The notes beneath the pieces were generated by a model. That model ran no database searches. It saw nothing but the letters and a program-made list of their open reading frames with translations, and was not told where the DNA came from. Positions 1 to 12,184 of a stretch of DNA of 64,000 bases are shown one piece after another. How positions within the stretch are numbered: position 1 is the first letter of the stretch; the number at the start of each line of letters is the position of its first letter. This stretch comes from Hymenopus coronatus (taxonomy: Eukaryota > Arthropoda > Insecta > Mantodea > Hymenopodidae). The stretch lies in assembly GCA_030762935.1 (NCBI GenBank), contig CM060881.1:104136501-104200500 (forward strand). The letters are read 5' to 3'. Made by a program: the position numbers and the translations under genes.

Positions 1-1424
1 CGTTGTCTTTTAAGTGGGCAGAGAAATCATGTCTAATCCGTATTTTCATACTTAAAAGAGAAAATAAGCTTACTTCAAAATCCTTATCATCATTCTTCCT
101 CTTTTGTTTCTTTCATCTTTTGTTCTCTTGTTTTCTTTATTCTCCTTCATCTTGTGTATACTTTATACACTCATTTCCCCATCCCACATTCCATTTTTGT
201 CTCCCATTTCCTCAATGTTTTCGAGTAATTTTTAAGCATATCTTCCATTATAGTTTCTATATCCCACTCTTGACACCAATTTAGCAAATGAGAAATGTCT
301 GCTGCACACTCTTTAATGGGTAATAAGACTCTCAACATAACACGTTACACTTGGATCTCTAACGTGACACTCAATGCCCAACAGATATATATCACTGAAC
401 TTTATTGTCCACTTATGCACTGCGTTCACATTCTGCTTTTTACTAACTCGCCGCGCACGTTTGGCTTCTTATATACGTCCTGTAGCCCACGGCGAAGCTT
501 CTAGTCAACGAAATCACGAGAAATCCAATTCAAAAGTTACAGAAAAGCGAATACAAATACCCCAGAGAATGGTACAATGACTATGTTTGTGCGACTTTTG
601 TATTATTTACCGCTGTTGTGAAAAACGGCCGATAGAAACAATAGCCTGTCTGGCCGTCCAGGTGGGTCTCTACGCACTGGGTTGCAGTTCGCGCTGTCAT
701 ATTGACTACTCCTCAAACCTGGTCGTCCCAACCAGCATTGCCATAGCCGGCTAAACAATATAGGTGCTTAAATTCATATTAAAGTAATTATCTTTACTAA
801 TTTCTTTCCATACTGATTCAAGTACATGCAAGCTGGTTCATACTTGAAGTAAATTACAGTCATAGTAATGACATGAAGAGACTGTCATTCGTGGTAGATT
901 TTGTACAGGAAAGAAAATGACGTAAACCAAGTAAATATTCAATGCTTAGATAAAAGTCTGATCCTTTGCATTCACATGAGTTTCTTTACTAATTCTTCAA
1001 AAAAATATTCTTATAAAACAGAATGCTTTTCGTCACTTTAATCCAGATAAATACTTGCATACATGATTTTATTGCATATTTCCTTCTAGATACAAAGAAA
1101 TAAGCGATTGTCAGTCTTTTAAAACATGAACGTTCGTTTCTTTTAATCTTTATCAATAATCTCTTTAAGATCAAGAGAAAAGAACAATGAATAACAATAT
1201 ACCTTTTGAGGAAAATATACGTATTTTAAAATTTAAACCGATAAATTACATTTCAGGGCTTTGAGATAGTGCCGCCGCTCTTTACGATTTAATTTCTCGA
1301 ACACGTGCAGCAGTGGTAGCGGAACTATGTACTCACCACTCAGGAGAAACCATTGCTCTTCCATTGAAGGCAAGCCGCTATGAGCAGCGATTACTGGCGG
1401 GCAGGAGAATATCGTTTGAGATTC
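1..1424. other. Non-coding sequence, no recognised element
   Basis: Positions about 70-260 are strongly pyrimidine-rich on the plus strand, which creates a meaningless 93-codon open frame. A moderately GC-rich patch lies at 640-760. No repeat partner or coding signature was seen. Confidence 0.4.
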
Positions 1425-1476
1425 AACCGGCTTTTCGTTTTTGAGCTATGTTGTTCATAAACACACACATGGACAT
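1425..1476 (+). mobile_element. Family H fragment (near-3' segment)
   Basis: CTTTTCGTTTTTGAGCTATG followed by a short CA tract matches the segment just before the microsatellite of complete family H copies. Confidence 0.6.
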
Positions 1477-2550
1477 GAGCGCGGAAACTTGTTTAAATTT
1501 TTTTTTTTTTTGAGTCAGGGAAGCTAGAAGCTAGAAATTTTGATATCCACAATATGGGTGGGTGGAACATAATATCTTGTTTACCTACTACAGGTGACCC
1601 AATTGCCCCGTATTTCACGTGTGCACAATTCCTTGATTGGTTAAAAGAGTTACAGAACTCAACGGGTCTATTGCAAGCTAAAACCGGCAAGTGCAGAATT
1701 GCCAAGCGGCCTTCATGCTTATCGCGGAGACGGTAGGTCGCGTTCATTGAGAGGGATAAAACGAATGTATTTCCCACTGGATCGTTTTCAATTGTTAGGA
1801 GCACTTCACGGTTTCGGCCGCCCGTTGATAATACTCTCATTTCATCCTATCCTGCTGGAGTTCTGACGCATAATAAGTCTTTGGCATTGTCGCATTCGTA
1901 TACATACACCTTAATACTATCATGCCGACTTCAATAATCGATTTAATAGGTCGAAAACTTATGCATTATTAACCTTAGCCTTATAGTCCTTAGATAAACG
2001 AAACAAGATAGCAGAAACAATAGAACGAGGTCATTTGCTATAGATAGTAATTTGGATTTATTAACAACTTGAAAGCATTAGCGAAGGTGGACGTCTTTTG
2101 TATCAGCGGGACACGTGCGATAGCGTTACAGCGAATGGTTATGGCGCCTAAACAGTTTTCATGTCATATTGTCTAGCTTGTTTCTCTTGTATTCTAAGCT
2201 AAAGCACACTTAACGATGAGACGTCAAATGCTGTTCACTAAATTGAATAACACAACCAATAGATCTAATGTATAAACTAAGGTGCTGCGACGGAAGGAAA
2301 GCGAATAAAAATGAACTATATAAGAGAGTTGCAAATTATTTGTCAATTATTAAAGCGCATTTTAGATATTCTCTTCTGTCCAGAAAACTTCAACCTGGAT
2401 TTTATTTAAACTGCAATTTAAAACACACTTTGGATGTCTTATTTTCTTCCAAACATTTCTTACGCAAGTTATAAAGGATTAGTTTGCATAGTTATCCTCT
2501 GTTACTGAGTATTCCTCAAAGAATAATCAAAGAACAAAGTTATTGTCGAT
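1477..2550. other. Non-coding sequence with one unassigned 115-codon frame
   Basis: A minus-strand open frame at 1493-1840 (115 codons) is one of the longest in the window. It overlaps a 60-codon plus frame and shows no motif I recognise. No splice-site pair frames it. It is probably chance. Confidence 0.35.
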
Positions 2551-3200
2551 ATTGTCGAAACATCTTATCACAGCTGATGTTTGTTTCTTTGAAATCTTTC
2601 CGAATCTGACGTTCGTTTGTTTAATCTCCTCTCTTGGCTATTGGTAACAAGATGACAAACCAGAAAGCTCACCTTCTCTTTTAGGCACTGTCAGTTCCAC
2701 AATTGTAATTTCAATTAATTTAGTTACAATGTTTATGTAATGATTTATCTAGCTCATAATGTATTTAGTTTAAAAAAAGAGTGAAAGTAATTATTATTTG
2801 TATATCTTACATATGCGATGAGTGCAATAACCTCCAATACAATACATCTATGTATTATTTATTAAAAGCTAAAACAAAAGAATTGTTCTCAGGATTCAGG
2901 AGCGAGTGAAGAAAGAAAAAAAATAACAATCGATAAATACACATGATCGAATGCGTCATCTACAATTTGAGAATTAATGTACTACAATTATTACCTGATA
3001 AAAGCTCCCTTCCTATATATTGTAAATTATTAATAGTCTATTTTGCTGAAATGCCTTATCAAATACAACTTGTGTTTTCATCTTTTATTACAATTCACTC
3101 CCGCCATTTCCCTCCGGTCGTGAATTATCACCAAGATGAAAACACTCTTGATATTACTAATGATAATCTTGCAGTTACTGCGTATGTAATATAGTAATAA
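2551..3200 (+). repeat. Interspersed repeat, copy 1 (partner at 24640-24995, inverted)
   Basis: Blocks such as CGATATTGTCGAAA, TGACGTTCGTTTGTTTA and TATCAAATACAACT occur in the same order, reverse-complemented, at 24640-24995. About 230 bp at roughly 2640-2875 are absent from the other copy, so copy 1 carries an insertion or copy 2 a deletion. A second extra segment sits inside the 13-bp perfect inverted repeat GTGTTTTCATCTT (3072-3084) / AAGATGAAAACAC (3133-3145). No coding frame was recognised. Confidence 0.75.
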
Positions 3201-3655
3201 TTCGCATTAGTTATAAAAGTAACAGTAGTATTAATGCCAAAGCCTTTTATACCCCTTTCTGGTTTTGCAGCACGGACAAATTCAGGAACGTGACAGGTCC
3301 CTGGCGTGAGAGTTCACTTTTGAAATAATGGTACATGTTAGCACGACCCTCCAGCAGAGGATGCACTAGGTTTCTGCTATCACGTTGCCATGTAATCCTC
3401 CATTATACCACTAATAGTGTAGACGTTTCCAAGTGAATGCTCTGCGGCGTTACTTGGAGCTTCTCTCTGCTCTGAAGCTTGCTGGCAGAGAATACGGAGC
3501 AAATACAGCCACTTGACCTTGTGGGTGGGAACACTGACGTTATCATCATAGATAATATAATCAAGCAAAACAAGGATTCATTTTCACTATCCTTTTAGGT
3601 ATTTAGTGACCATGGTACTTTAAGGAATTGGGGCTGGGATAAATGCTACTGTAAT
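3201..3655. other. Unassigned intronic sequence
   Basis: Moderately GC-rich, with a minus-strand open frame at 3380-3568 that has no recognisable motif. An acceptor-like CTGGTTTTGCAG ends at about 3270, but the frame after it closes within about 20 codons. Confidence 0.3.
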
Positions 3656-4643
3656 TACTAGGGATAGCAACTTGGGGACCGATAGCGGGACACATGCGCA
3701 TACCAGTTGCGTACCTTCCGAGTAAAGACCAACCTGCATTGGCGACTGCACGCGCCGCATGTATTGCTTGTAGTAACGCGTTGGGGAACGTAGCTCCACG
3801 CAGCGGTATATTAAGTTCTATATTACAATACCGTTCTACAGGTAATTAATGACTTTGATGATAGTGCATGGAACTTCAATCAAGATTCTAAAATCTATTT
3901 CTTCAAATAGTTTGCATGAAGATTTGCAACTCATACAACAGAACTTTGCAGATATATCTACAGCATTAATGCATATTTGGCAACATCGAACATTGAAAAG
4001 CCCCGAGCTCTGAAAACTGACGATGAACTTGTGCAAACAATTAGTCAGAGATCCGTGACACTTGTTTTAGATGTGTGAAAATGAAAGAGAAGACACGGTT
4101 TAGAAAACATGTCGGATTTTCAATAATGCGTGAAATACGAAATGTACTACGAGGAGTTGCTACGAAAATAATTGCTGATGGAATATCTTGCCCAATTGTC
4201 AATGATGTACCCTATTTCCATTTTGCTCCAATCAAATCCTCTGATATGGAGTGAAATCTTTCATAATATAAAGTCTGTTTAAGTGCCAATCGGAGACGAT
4301 TCATATTTGAGACGTTACATTATATGTTGTTGTGCATTGTAATCTATGTATTTTGAGAGAAACTGAAACGGATAATGGTGCTGAATATTGTTGCACAACA
4401 GGAATTAAATTAAAATTGTTAGTTCCCACAAATCAGTGGTGTTTATGTTTACCACCCACCTAATCTCAATCACCTTCCACTGCTAGTGAAAACATTACAG
4501 TCTACCTCGCAACCTCTGTCCCATTTTCCTTCTATTAGTACCACTACGTACCCACTGCATTCTCAACACAGTGTAACTATATACTATGTTGCAATAACAT
4601 CAATTCTGTCCCTTTACCAGTCCCCAAGATTCTATCCCTGTTG
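3656..4643. mobile_element. TIR DNA transposon, non-autonomous, copy A
   Basis: The left end reads TACTAGGGATAGCAACTTGG and continues GGGACCGATAGCGGGACA. The right end (about 4605-4643) carries the inverted counterpart, with TCTATCCCTG at its tip. The interior aligns block by block with copy B at 25210-26352. No transposase frame is visible and the superfamily is not recognised. Confidence 0.75.
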
Positions 4644-5100
4644 AATACATATCGACTGTGTCTTGTAAATCCGCAAAAAAATAAAAGCATTACTTAAATG
4701 TGTCATGTACTTCAAATCTGATAATCATTTTCTATGTGCAAAAGAATATCATATATATGCTATAATTCTTGGAGGAGAGATTCGGTTCAGCATTAAGTAA
4801 TAATGTCTGTTTAAGTTTCATGATTATGTTATAACGTTCTTCTCCTTGGTATCTGTCGTATTCATCAGTATCACACGACTAATCTCTCTGCAAATTAAAT
4901 TTCTGGACGTACTGCATTACCTTGGAACATATTAAACATTTTCCCACTATTCCAGTATCCACAAACATTTATAATTCTTCCAAAATACGAAGAGCATCTG
5001 TTGGATTAGACGGTGTTTGAGATACTCTCTTTTAAGATATGGAAATACACTGCGATATACTCATATAAAATAGACAAGTGCTTAAAGCACTTTAACTTTA
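4644..5100. other. AT-rich intronic sequence, nothing recognised
   Basis: No repeat partner, open frame or structural RNA signature was seen. Confidence 0.4.
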
Positions 5101-5180
5101 ACATCGTCATATCGGACGATGAATGAAATTGGTGAAATGATGCTCAAATGATCTCGAGGTCCATGGAGCTTAAAGCGAGC
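5101..5180. mobile_element. SINE body fragment
   Basis: Shares GTCATATCGG, ATTGAATGAAAT-like and AAATGATCTC blocks plus the GTCCATGGAGCTTAAAG region with the SINE at 56432-56682. The tRNA-like head is missing. Confidence 0.55.
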
Positions 5181-5764
5181 CCCACAGTAACCAGATGGGC
5201 TTGTTCTCATCTTATCTCTTATGCTCTCTCCGTAAGACTTCTCTGCGTGTGAAACCAAACTCTGACGTCATACAATTTTCAGGTGGAAAAGCCATACTGT
5301 TAAGCCATACGCAACACTGTTAATTTTTAGATTTGCACCATATGTATCCATTTTCGATCAATCTCAGGCTTGAGGTGTGCCTGAAGGGCATGCTACTGAA
5401 AGCTTAGTTTAGCGATCTTGGTTTTGGTATTCTGCAAGGACAAAAACTTTTACGCTGCCGGCATAATATAGGATTAAAAGGGTAATAATAATCAGAAATG
5501 TTATTGAAAATACAGTAGCTATTTGTTATTCTTTCAGTGCGTTATGAATAAATTATAACAATATAATGCTCCTAATAAATAACTGTGAAAAATACCATGA
5601 AAGAAAGAATGTAGCAAAGTAAACAAAAATGTTTACGTTATATGTAATAACTAAGAGAAGAAGAGAGGGATTTAAAGTGATGAAAGGCAAATCGGAGCGA
5701 TAACAGAATTGTTCAATGTTCAATTAGATATTAAGAGATAGGAAATTGGAGTAGGAACATTTAA
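5181..5764. other. Intronic sequence, nothing recognised
   Basis: Purine-rich toward 5650-5760. This stretch is continuous with 6029-6200 once the intervening SINE is removed. Confidence 0.35.
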
Positions 5765-6028
5765 GGACACAAATGGAAATGGAAATGGCGTAATATTTAT
5801 GGACGCTCTTTAACTGCTGTAGTTCTCAGTGTCCCAATTCTAAATTGGGCGTGAAAGACCGCTTAATTTTGCTCAGAGTCCTCTCTATCAGGCTTGAGGT
5901 TCTTTTACGTGCCGTAAAACTATCGACACGGGACCAATGGCTTTACTTCCTTTCCAAAGGAAGCCATGCTTAGGATTTTCACAGCCGAAAAAAATTCATC
6001 GTCCTCCGCGGGTTTGGGACACAAATGG
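5765..6028 (-). mobile_element. 5'-truncated tRNA-type SINE with target duplication
   Basis: The SINE (5777-6016) is bracketed by direct repeats GGACACAAATGG at 5765-5776 and 6017-6028. Its body matches the SINE at 40444-40726 (TTTAACTGCTGT, AAAGACCGCTTAATTTTGCT, GACACGGGACCAA, TCATCGTCCTCCGC). The tRNA-like head present in that copy is missing here, as expected for 5' truncation during reverse transcription. Confidence 0.8.
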
Positions 6029-6714
6029 TTTAGTATGCCAGGAGATACGGTAGCAATGAAAATTTTGAATGTCAAGGGAAAGGGATGAACTAAAGAATTG
6101 GAGCAATATTTTGATAAGGTAAAAGATAAGTGGATCAGAAGAGAGAAACAAAAACAGCTGGGAAAACTTTAAGAGATGGGGTAATAAGTAGCACAAGTAA
6201 AAGAAGGAGTCTACTCTCGCTAACAGCCAGGTAGCTAAGTGGATAAAGTGCTTAAGTGTACCTAATTGTACAAAACCTGTAGATATCTTTTAACCACAAT
6301 TTATTACGAAAAGGTTTTTTGTGGCACCAACCATTTCCGAGATAATCAGTTATAGTCATTATTTGGTGGTGGTGGTGGTGGTGGTGGTGGTGGTGGTGGT
6401 ACCAATATCGATTGCGGAAGCTGGTGCAATCTTACCGCTTGTTAAATGAAATATATTTTTTTCAAAATGTCCATACCCTACACAAGTACGCTTTGAAAGC
6501 AAGTGGCGAAGTGTATCAAAACATTTTACTTTTCAAATCAACATTCATTTTTGTATCCATGACGAAAAACAATAGCTTCTGTATAAGTACAATTCATCCT
6601 TTTTCATCTGTTCCTTAAACTATAAACCACAAAATGAGTTACGATGAATAATTTAGCTTATAAGTTAACTACTTACATACAATATGTTAGTCTTGCGAAT
6701 ACTATAAAGCTACA
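6029..6714. other. Intronic sequence with a GGT microsatellite
   Basis: Contains the (GGT)12 tract at 6365-6400, otherwise AT-rich. Short open frames show no motif. Confidence 0.4.
6365..6400 (+). repeat. (GGT)12 microsatellite
   Basis: Twelve uninterrupted GGT units, directly visible. Confidence 0.97.
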
Positions 6715-7413
6715 TTCACAATGAAACGCAAGCGCAGACGCAACATGAGAGCAGGAGTTTAGATTCATATCATTTAATGTAAGCATTCACAGAAACACGC
6801 AAGACACAACGCAACGCAATGCAACGCAAGAGTTTACAAACTCCTAACTTTAGCTTTGTGTTTCATGCAAAGAGGAAGGATTCTGCTTCTTTCCTCTATG
6901 CATTGTCTATGCATTCAAACGATCGCACTGCAATACATGCTGTACATGCATGCGCTTCTATTTGGTCGTGCAGGAGGTTATGGCAGTCTCCTTGCGAATT
7001 CTTCTTTGATTTAATGGATGTAGATGTCATGTGTCTAGATTTCTTGGTTCTCATAAATCGAAACACAGAGAGATAATTATTAGTTCATTAAATGTGTAGC
7101 TTTATCACTTTCTGAAGTCTCTATGCTGGTACTATTTTCAATAATTTTGAATGAGCAATTATTGTGACGTCACTGCCGCGAGCATGAGTTGTTAGTACGT
7201 CATTTTATAACATATTTATTTGCAAAAGATTGAGTGAGTAATTTCGTTATATGATATTGTTGGTTATGTTATTCAGTTTGTAACTTGCGGAGCGCTTGGA
7301 AGATATTCGCATGTAACTTGCGGATCTAGAAACCCGTGACAACTTCTTGCGTTGCGCCTACGATTGCATTGTAAATTTGTTTCCTTCTATCTGCACTTAC
7401 ATCTCATTGTGAA
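6715..7413. mobile_element. Putative TIR element, about 0.7 kb
   Basis: TTCACAATGAAACGCAAGCG at 6715 is answered by the inverted TTCACAATGAGATGTAAGTG ending at 7413. The 24-bp arms differ only by transitions. Inside are repeated ACGCAACGCAA-type motifs near 6810-6830 and their complement near 7345-7360. No transposase is present. No convincing target duplication was found. Confidence 0.55.
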
Positions 7414-8117
7414 GTTGCTTAATTATTTAAATGTTTTCCTTAAATTCATAATTTTATATTTTAGACCTTTCTATTCATTGTCTTTAATACGTTATGAGCA
7501 TTGCAATGAATAAATATAATCAACAAAGTTTTCCCAATTCCACATTCACTCATTAAACCGCAATGATATTTACAAGGACGAATCTTATTGATTATAATTA
7601 CTTTATTCGTTTGAGCTGAAGGTTTATTACGTCACATATGAATACTTGTTTTTATCTGTTATTATTCTTGAAAGCTTAAATAAAACAACGTGAATCTTGC
7701 CTGGGCCCATGAAACCAACTTTAAAGCTCATAATAATGACATTAACAATGTACTGTGACTTTACAGATTAAATGTGACATTGTATGTTCTCCCTCATGTA
7801 ATTTTATCTATCATTAACTTCTGGTCACGAAGTAATTACTGCCCAATCAACTCTTGAATGCACAGCTTGCAAAATAAATTCTAAATGGCCAAATTACGCA
7901 GGTTCATCAAACTGGTGAATTGCATGATGGTTCCTTTTTAAAAGCAATGCTGAATAAAAAGACCTGAAACATTTAGTAAAACCCTGATGGCGTTAAAATT
8001 GTGGTTTATCTTTATAACAAACGGCTGACTTAATAAGTATTGTTTTTAATCAAACCAAACATTCTATGTCAAGAGTTTACCTGAAATGTTACACTTAACA
8101 AAATAAATAAATAAATA
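7414..8117. other. AT-rich intronic sequence, nothing recognised
   Basis: No coding, RNA or repeat signature was seen. Confidence 0.4.
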
Positions 8118-8352
8118 GAACAAGGTCCACGTTTGTGTGGCGTTTCCTTGAATGTGTATATGTGAACAGTATAACTCATAATTAAAAATACCATAATTGG
8201 TACCTAAGTTCAGTATTTTCAAGGATAGGACACAAAGATTTAAAAACAAAATGCCCTATCTAAACAACCCTTTACATGGAATATTTTTCAATTTTTTTTT
8301 TTAATTTTATCACAAGTGATTCTATTTTGATTAAAATGTCATATATTTACAA
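8118..8352 (-). mobile_element. Family H copy H2, segment 1 (3' part)
   Basis: GTGAACAGTATAACTC, AGGACACAAAGATTT and CCTTTACATGGAA blocks follow family H order on the minus strand. The element breaks at the start of the LINE remnant and resumes at 9263. Confidence 0.75.
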
Positions 8353-9262
8353 CCTACCTGGCTTTTATAGATCTGAAGAAAGCATTTGACAGAGTGCAAA
8401 GGGAGAAACTGTAAGGAATTATGATATAACAGGAATACCTAAATAAACTAGTACATTGCATTAACAGTGTGTATAATAGAACTTACATAAAGGCGTCTCC
8501 AACTATAAAGAGAAAACTATTTTAGTAAACCGAGGTGTAAGACAAGGATGCACTTTATCGCCCATTCTTTTTAATATTTACATAGATGCCGCTATCCGAA
8601 ATACGATATTGTATTAATTGCAAATTCTGAAAACGAATTACAAAAGCAATTTCGTCCTTTAAACACATATTGGAAAGAAGTATAATTTCAAGATATTATT
8701 AAAGGCATTCCGTGGGAAATAAGAAGCAAGGTAGTAATTGAAGACCAGATCTTAGACCAAGTTCAGCAATTCAACTATTAGGAAGCTATATCACTTTTAA
8801 CCAGGATAAGAATATAAAGATTAAATTACAGAAATATGATAGTATATGTGGTACAATAAGCAGAAAGTCAAAAAATATAAGAACAGATATAAAAAGGAAA
8901 TTTTATATGGTGATTGCTATACCTGTTTTACTGTACGGCAGCGAATCCTGGGTGATGAGGATAAAGGATTGTAGTCATCTGTAGACTGCAGAAATAAAAT
9001 TTTAACGAGCACTTAAAGGTTGTATTAAACTGGACAGGATTTCTAAGGAAGTGACTAGAAAAGAATTGAATATTTTTGCAGTAAAGGATAAATTAGTAGA
9101 ACATAAATAAAAATGGAATGGTCATCTGGAAAGAATGGAAGAAATAAGAATTCCAAAGATGATCTAACTAAATAAACTTATAGAGGGACATAAAAAGGTC
9201 AGTTAAAAGATAAAGTTGAGGCAGAACCGGTCAGAAACCTAATCCTTGAAAGAACAAGTAAA
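8353..9262 (+). pseudogene. Non-LTR retrotransposon reverse transcriptase remnant inserted in family H
   Basis: Plus-strand reading with frequent stops and frameshifts shows typical reverse transcriptase blocks in order. These are AFIDLKKAFDRVQREKL near 8355-8410, then VRQGCTLSPILFNIYIDAA near 8530-8595, then a thumb/C-terminal region reading VLLYGSESWVMR near 8925-8960, and a tail region (KWNGHLERMEEIRIPKM) near 9110-9165. The catalytic (F/Y)xDD block is not legible. The element is 5'-truncated, starting inside the RT domain, and dead. The blocks resemble LINE ORF2 proteins common in insects; the clade is not assigned. Confidence 0.85.
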
Positions 9263-9478
9263 AGGCATATATTGACTTTTTGGTGAATAATGCTTGCTTC
9301 AATCCGCTTTTGCATAGCTAGTAAACTGTAAGATGTCGACAAATGTTGGTACACAAAATTATAGGCCTCGTTGAAACTCACAGTTTATATTCAACACAGA
9401 TTTTTATGGAGATATAATCATTTTCGAGGTATTCCTTGTTATTAGTTTAAATTTTATATTGTCTAAACTTTTCTTAAA
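9263..9478 (-). mobile_element. Family H copy H2, segment 2 (middle)
   Basis: TTTGCATAGCTAGTAAACTG, then TCGAGGTATTCCTTGTTATT follow the family H core. The element is interrupted again after about 9478. Confidence 0.7.
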
Positions 9479-9984
9479 TGGGAAGGTGTCAATCATTTTT
9501 CTTCCAAGACATTGTTTGGGGTAGATAAGGAAGGCATTGTGTTTAAAACATTCCATTACATCGCATAGCAGAACTCCCAAATGCTTCACACCGGAGTAGA
9601 ATGAGTGATTGCACCTTCTACTCAGCTCCTTCAGTTTGGACATGCCTGGTCTGGGGGCATTAAGTTTGGAGCTTATCCAAAGTATTTACCCGAATACGTT
9701 TAATATGAAAATATGTCCCTAAAAATCATTTCTAACCACGTCATTAGCTTAGGTTAGATAAACGCAATTACCTTTATTTCTTCCAGAATATTCTATTTTT
9801 GTTTCTTGAAATTGTACTCCTGCAGTTCGACAGCAAATGTAGCTGCAGCATAATAAACCTTCTCCATATTTCTCCTTTGGCAACACCTAAAACAAACTCA
9901 GCTTCTTTTTATGCGATAGCTTAGATTTTTGTCGAAGACTAACTGTGACTTAACCGCTACCCTCTCCGAATAGCAGTAGTTACA
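9479..9984. other. Unidentified insert inside family H copy H2
   Basis: About 500 bp not found in any other family H copy, flanked by family H on both sides. Minus-strand frame 9404-9643 is motif-free. I could not define termini or a target duplication. Confidence 0.4.
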
Positions 9985-10200
9985 ACGGATTTGAATCACA
10001 TATAGCAGCTTTTAAAATATTCCACCATCACTTTAGCCTAATGTATTACCTTATTTTCCTTCTCATTACAAAGAATCAAGTAATAAGACCTAATGATTAT
10101 ATCGATTATACGAAGTACCTAATAGAGGAATAAGCTTTTTAATAATAATTTGTTACAGAAATGTAGAGAAAGTCGTGTTAATTGAATACATTAGAATTTT
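9985..10200 (-). mobile_element. Family H copy H2, segment 3 (5' end)
   Basis: Contains the AGCTTTTTAATAATAATTTG block and AGAAATGTAGAGAAAGTCGT near the terminus, a degraded version of the 5' end. Confidence 0.75.
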
Positions 10201-11891
10201 ATTAAAAAGGCATGTTTAAAATATTTTAGAAAGAACAATAAGCTTTGCAAATCTATTGTAAAATCTATAGTTATGTTATAATGTATAATTATATATATTT
10301 TATAGTGTTCAGTTGCATAAAACTAAAATCAAGCAATTCGTTCATGAGTACTTATACTACATTCAAATACAAATTATTTGATAGAAAAGCATCTGAAATA
10401 CAGAATACATTAATGAAAGATTTCTAAGGGAAATAAATCCAAGTATTTTTCATGTAGGCATTTTGGAATAGGATAAACTTCTTGAAAATATTTATCTCAT
10501 CCTTAAAGTTACTTAACATGTAATTTGATATTCACTTCTAGTATATACTTCTGAGTAATCTTATTCACTAACATATTCATCTTAAATTGAATGTGTTAAA
10601 CTTTTGATAATGGATTTCAAACAAAATATAAATATTATAATAAACTACAAAAACATAAAAGTGATATTCAAGAGTAAGTTATAAAGATATCGTATGTGTG
10701 ATGCGAGAGATTACATTTTACTTTAATCTACTTTATTTTATAATCAAAATAATTTAAAACTCTTTTCAAACATATAAAATTGTAAATAAATATGTACCAC
10801 TAGCAGCAAGTTCCATGGAAACCCTTAGACATATTTTCAGTTATCTTTTTATAAAATAGTTGGTTCTACAAATAATGTATATTTAATAGAGAACAATACA
10901 TAAGTATTACACTTAAATATATCTCATTTTGTCTCCTTACTGATAGCATTGTCGTAAATGCACAAATTTCAAGGTCTAATGTGCTCTGCTTTATGTCTCA
11001 CTTGTATTTACATACGTCACGTACACTCGCACAGCGCCAACCTGCATTCACGTGAGGGCTCGAGGGACCGATTAAGTCGCAAATTTTCTTTTACACAGTG
11101 AATGGCTTACATATGCCGAATTAGCAGATATTCTTATAATTTATTGCACAACTGAGGTATCTGTTTATGGTACGAGAGAATGCATCGTTAGGGATTTCTA
11201 AATCGTTATCTTCCCAAAAGACGAACTGCACTGTATCTCAAAGGATCTGAGACAGAAGTTCTCTTAATTCCCGACCTGAATCGTTTTTAATTATTAAAGT
11301 TTTATTTTAATTTTTCACCTTTGTAAAAGAAGTGAGCGTAATTTTTTAGTTTACAGGCCAAAAGTGCAAATCCGTATATGTTCGTTGACTTATGTATCTG
11401 CTCATTTAAACTCCATTTAAATAAAGTATAACAATGTCACTGTGTTCAATATTTTAAGCTGAATCCTTTATACATTGTGAATCATAATCGCATAATGTTG
11501 AATGAAAACAATAGGATATGTAGTCTGAAATTTCAGAGCAACCGACATTCTTACCTCACATTATACCATCTATAGTTGAACAGGCATAGAGTAAAGGAGT
11601 GTCAACCTATGAAATATTACGTAAACAAGTACCGACCGTCTGCAATAGGAAATAATAGCCATCTTGAAAACATCATGAAATTTTCATGTACATAAATTTA
11701 GAAAATAGAGAAACAAACTGCGTGTAGTATTTCTGGCTTTTTTCTGATTTAAACTTGATTTGCCTACTTTACTCGAATTTTAATTTATATATAGAATGCT
11801 TAGTTTATAGTTTGCTTAAATCAAATAACAAATTGTATGAAAACATTTGAAAGGTGTTATTTCCTTAAAAAATATACATTTTATACGCAAA
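10201..11891. other. Very AT-rich intronic sequence, nothing recognised
   Basis: No open frame with a motif. A short GC-richer patch lies at 11020-11070 (CACTCGCACAGCGCCAACC). No repeat partner was noticed. Confidence 0.4.
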
Positions 11892-12184
11892 ATATTTCAC
11901 ATAAAGGGTAGTTTGCGGTGAGAAGTTTACCTCGAAATTTTCGTGTCGCTTCCTTGTAAGATGCTAGACTTATAGATATACTAAGTTTGGTATTTTACCG
12001 ACTTTTCGTTTTTGTGTTATCACTGATAACACTGATACATGGACATTTTTCTAAAAATGTTTTTTTGGAAACAGGGAACCCTAAAACGTAGAGATATTTC
12101 GGTTGGAATATCGGTATAGAATTTTTAGGTGAAATGCAATAACTTCTCTATACACTATGTACATAGTACGTGTAGAGAAAATAT
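11892..12184 (+). mobile_element. Family H copy H3 (3' third only)
   Basis: Runs from AAAGGGTAGTTTGCGG to the terminal hairpin CTATACACTATGTACATAGT followed by ACGTGTAGAGAAA. The 5' two thirds are missing. Confidence 0.85.

Noticed and set aside
1493..1840. 115-codon open frame (-) as a gene
   Set aside because: No recognisable motif, no splice or start context, and it ends in a poly-T/poly-A run. Left as unassigned sequence.
3255..3330. Possible exon after CTGGTTTTGCAG
   Set aside because: The open frame after the acceptor closes within about 20 codons, there is no suitable donor, and no similarity to the receptor.
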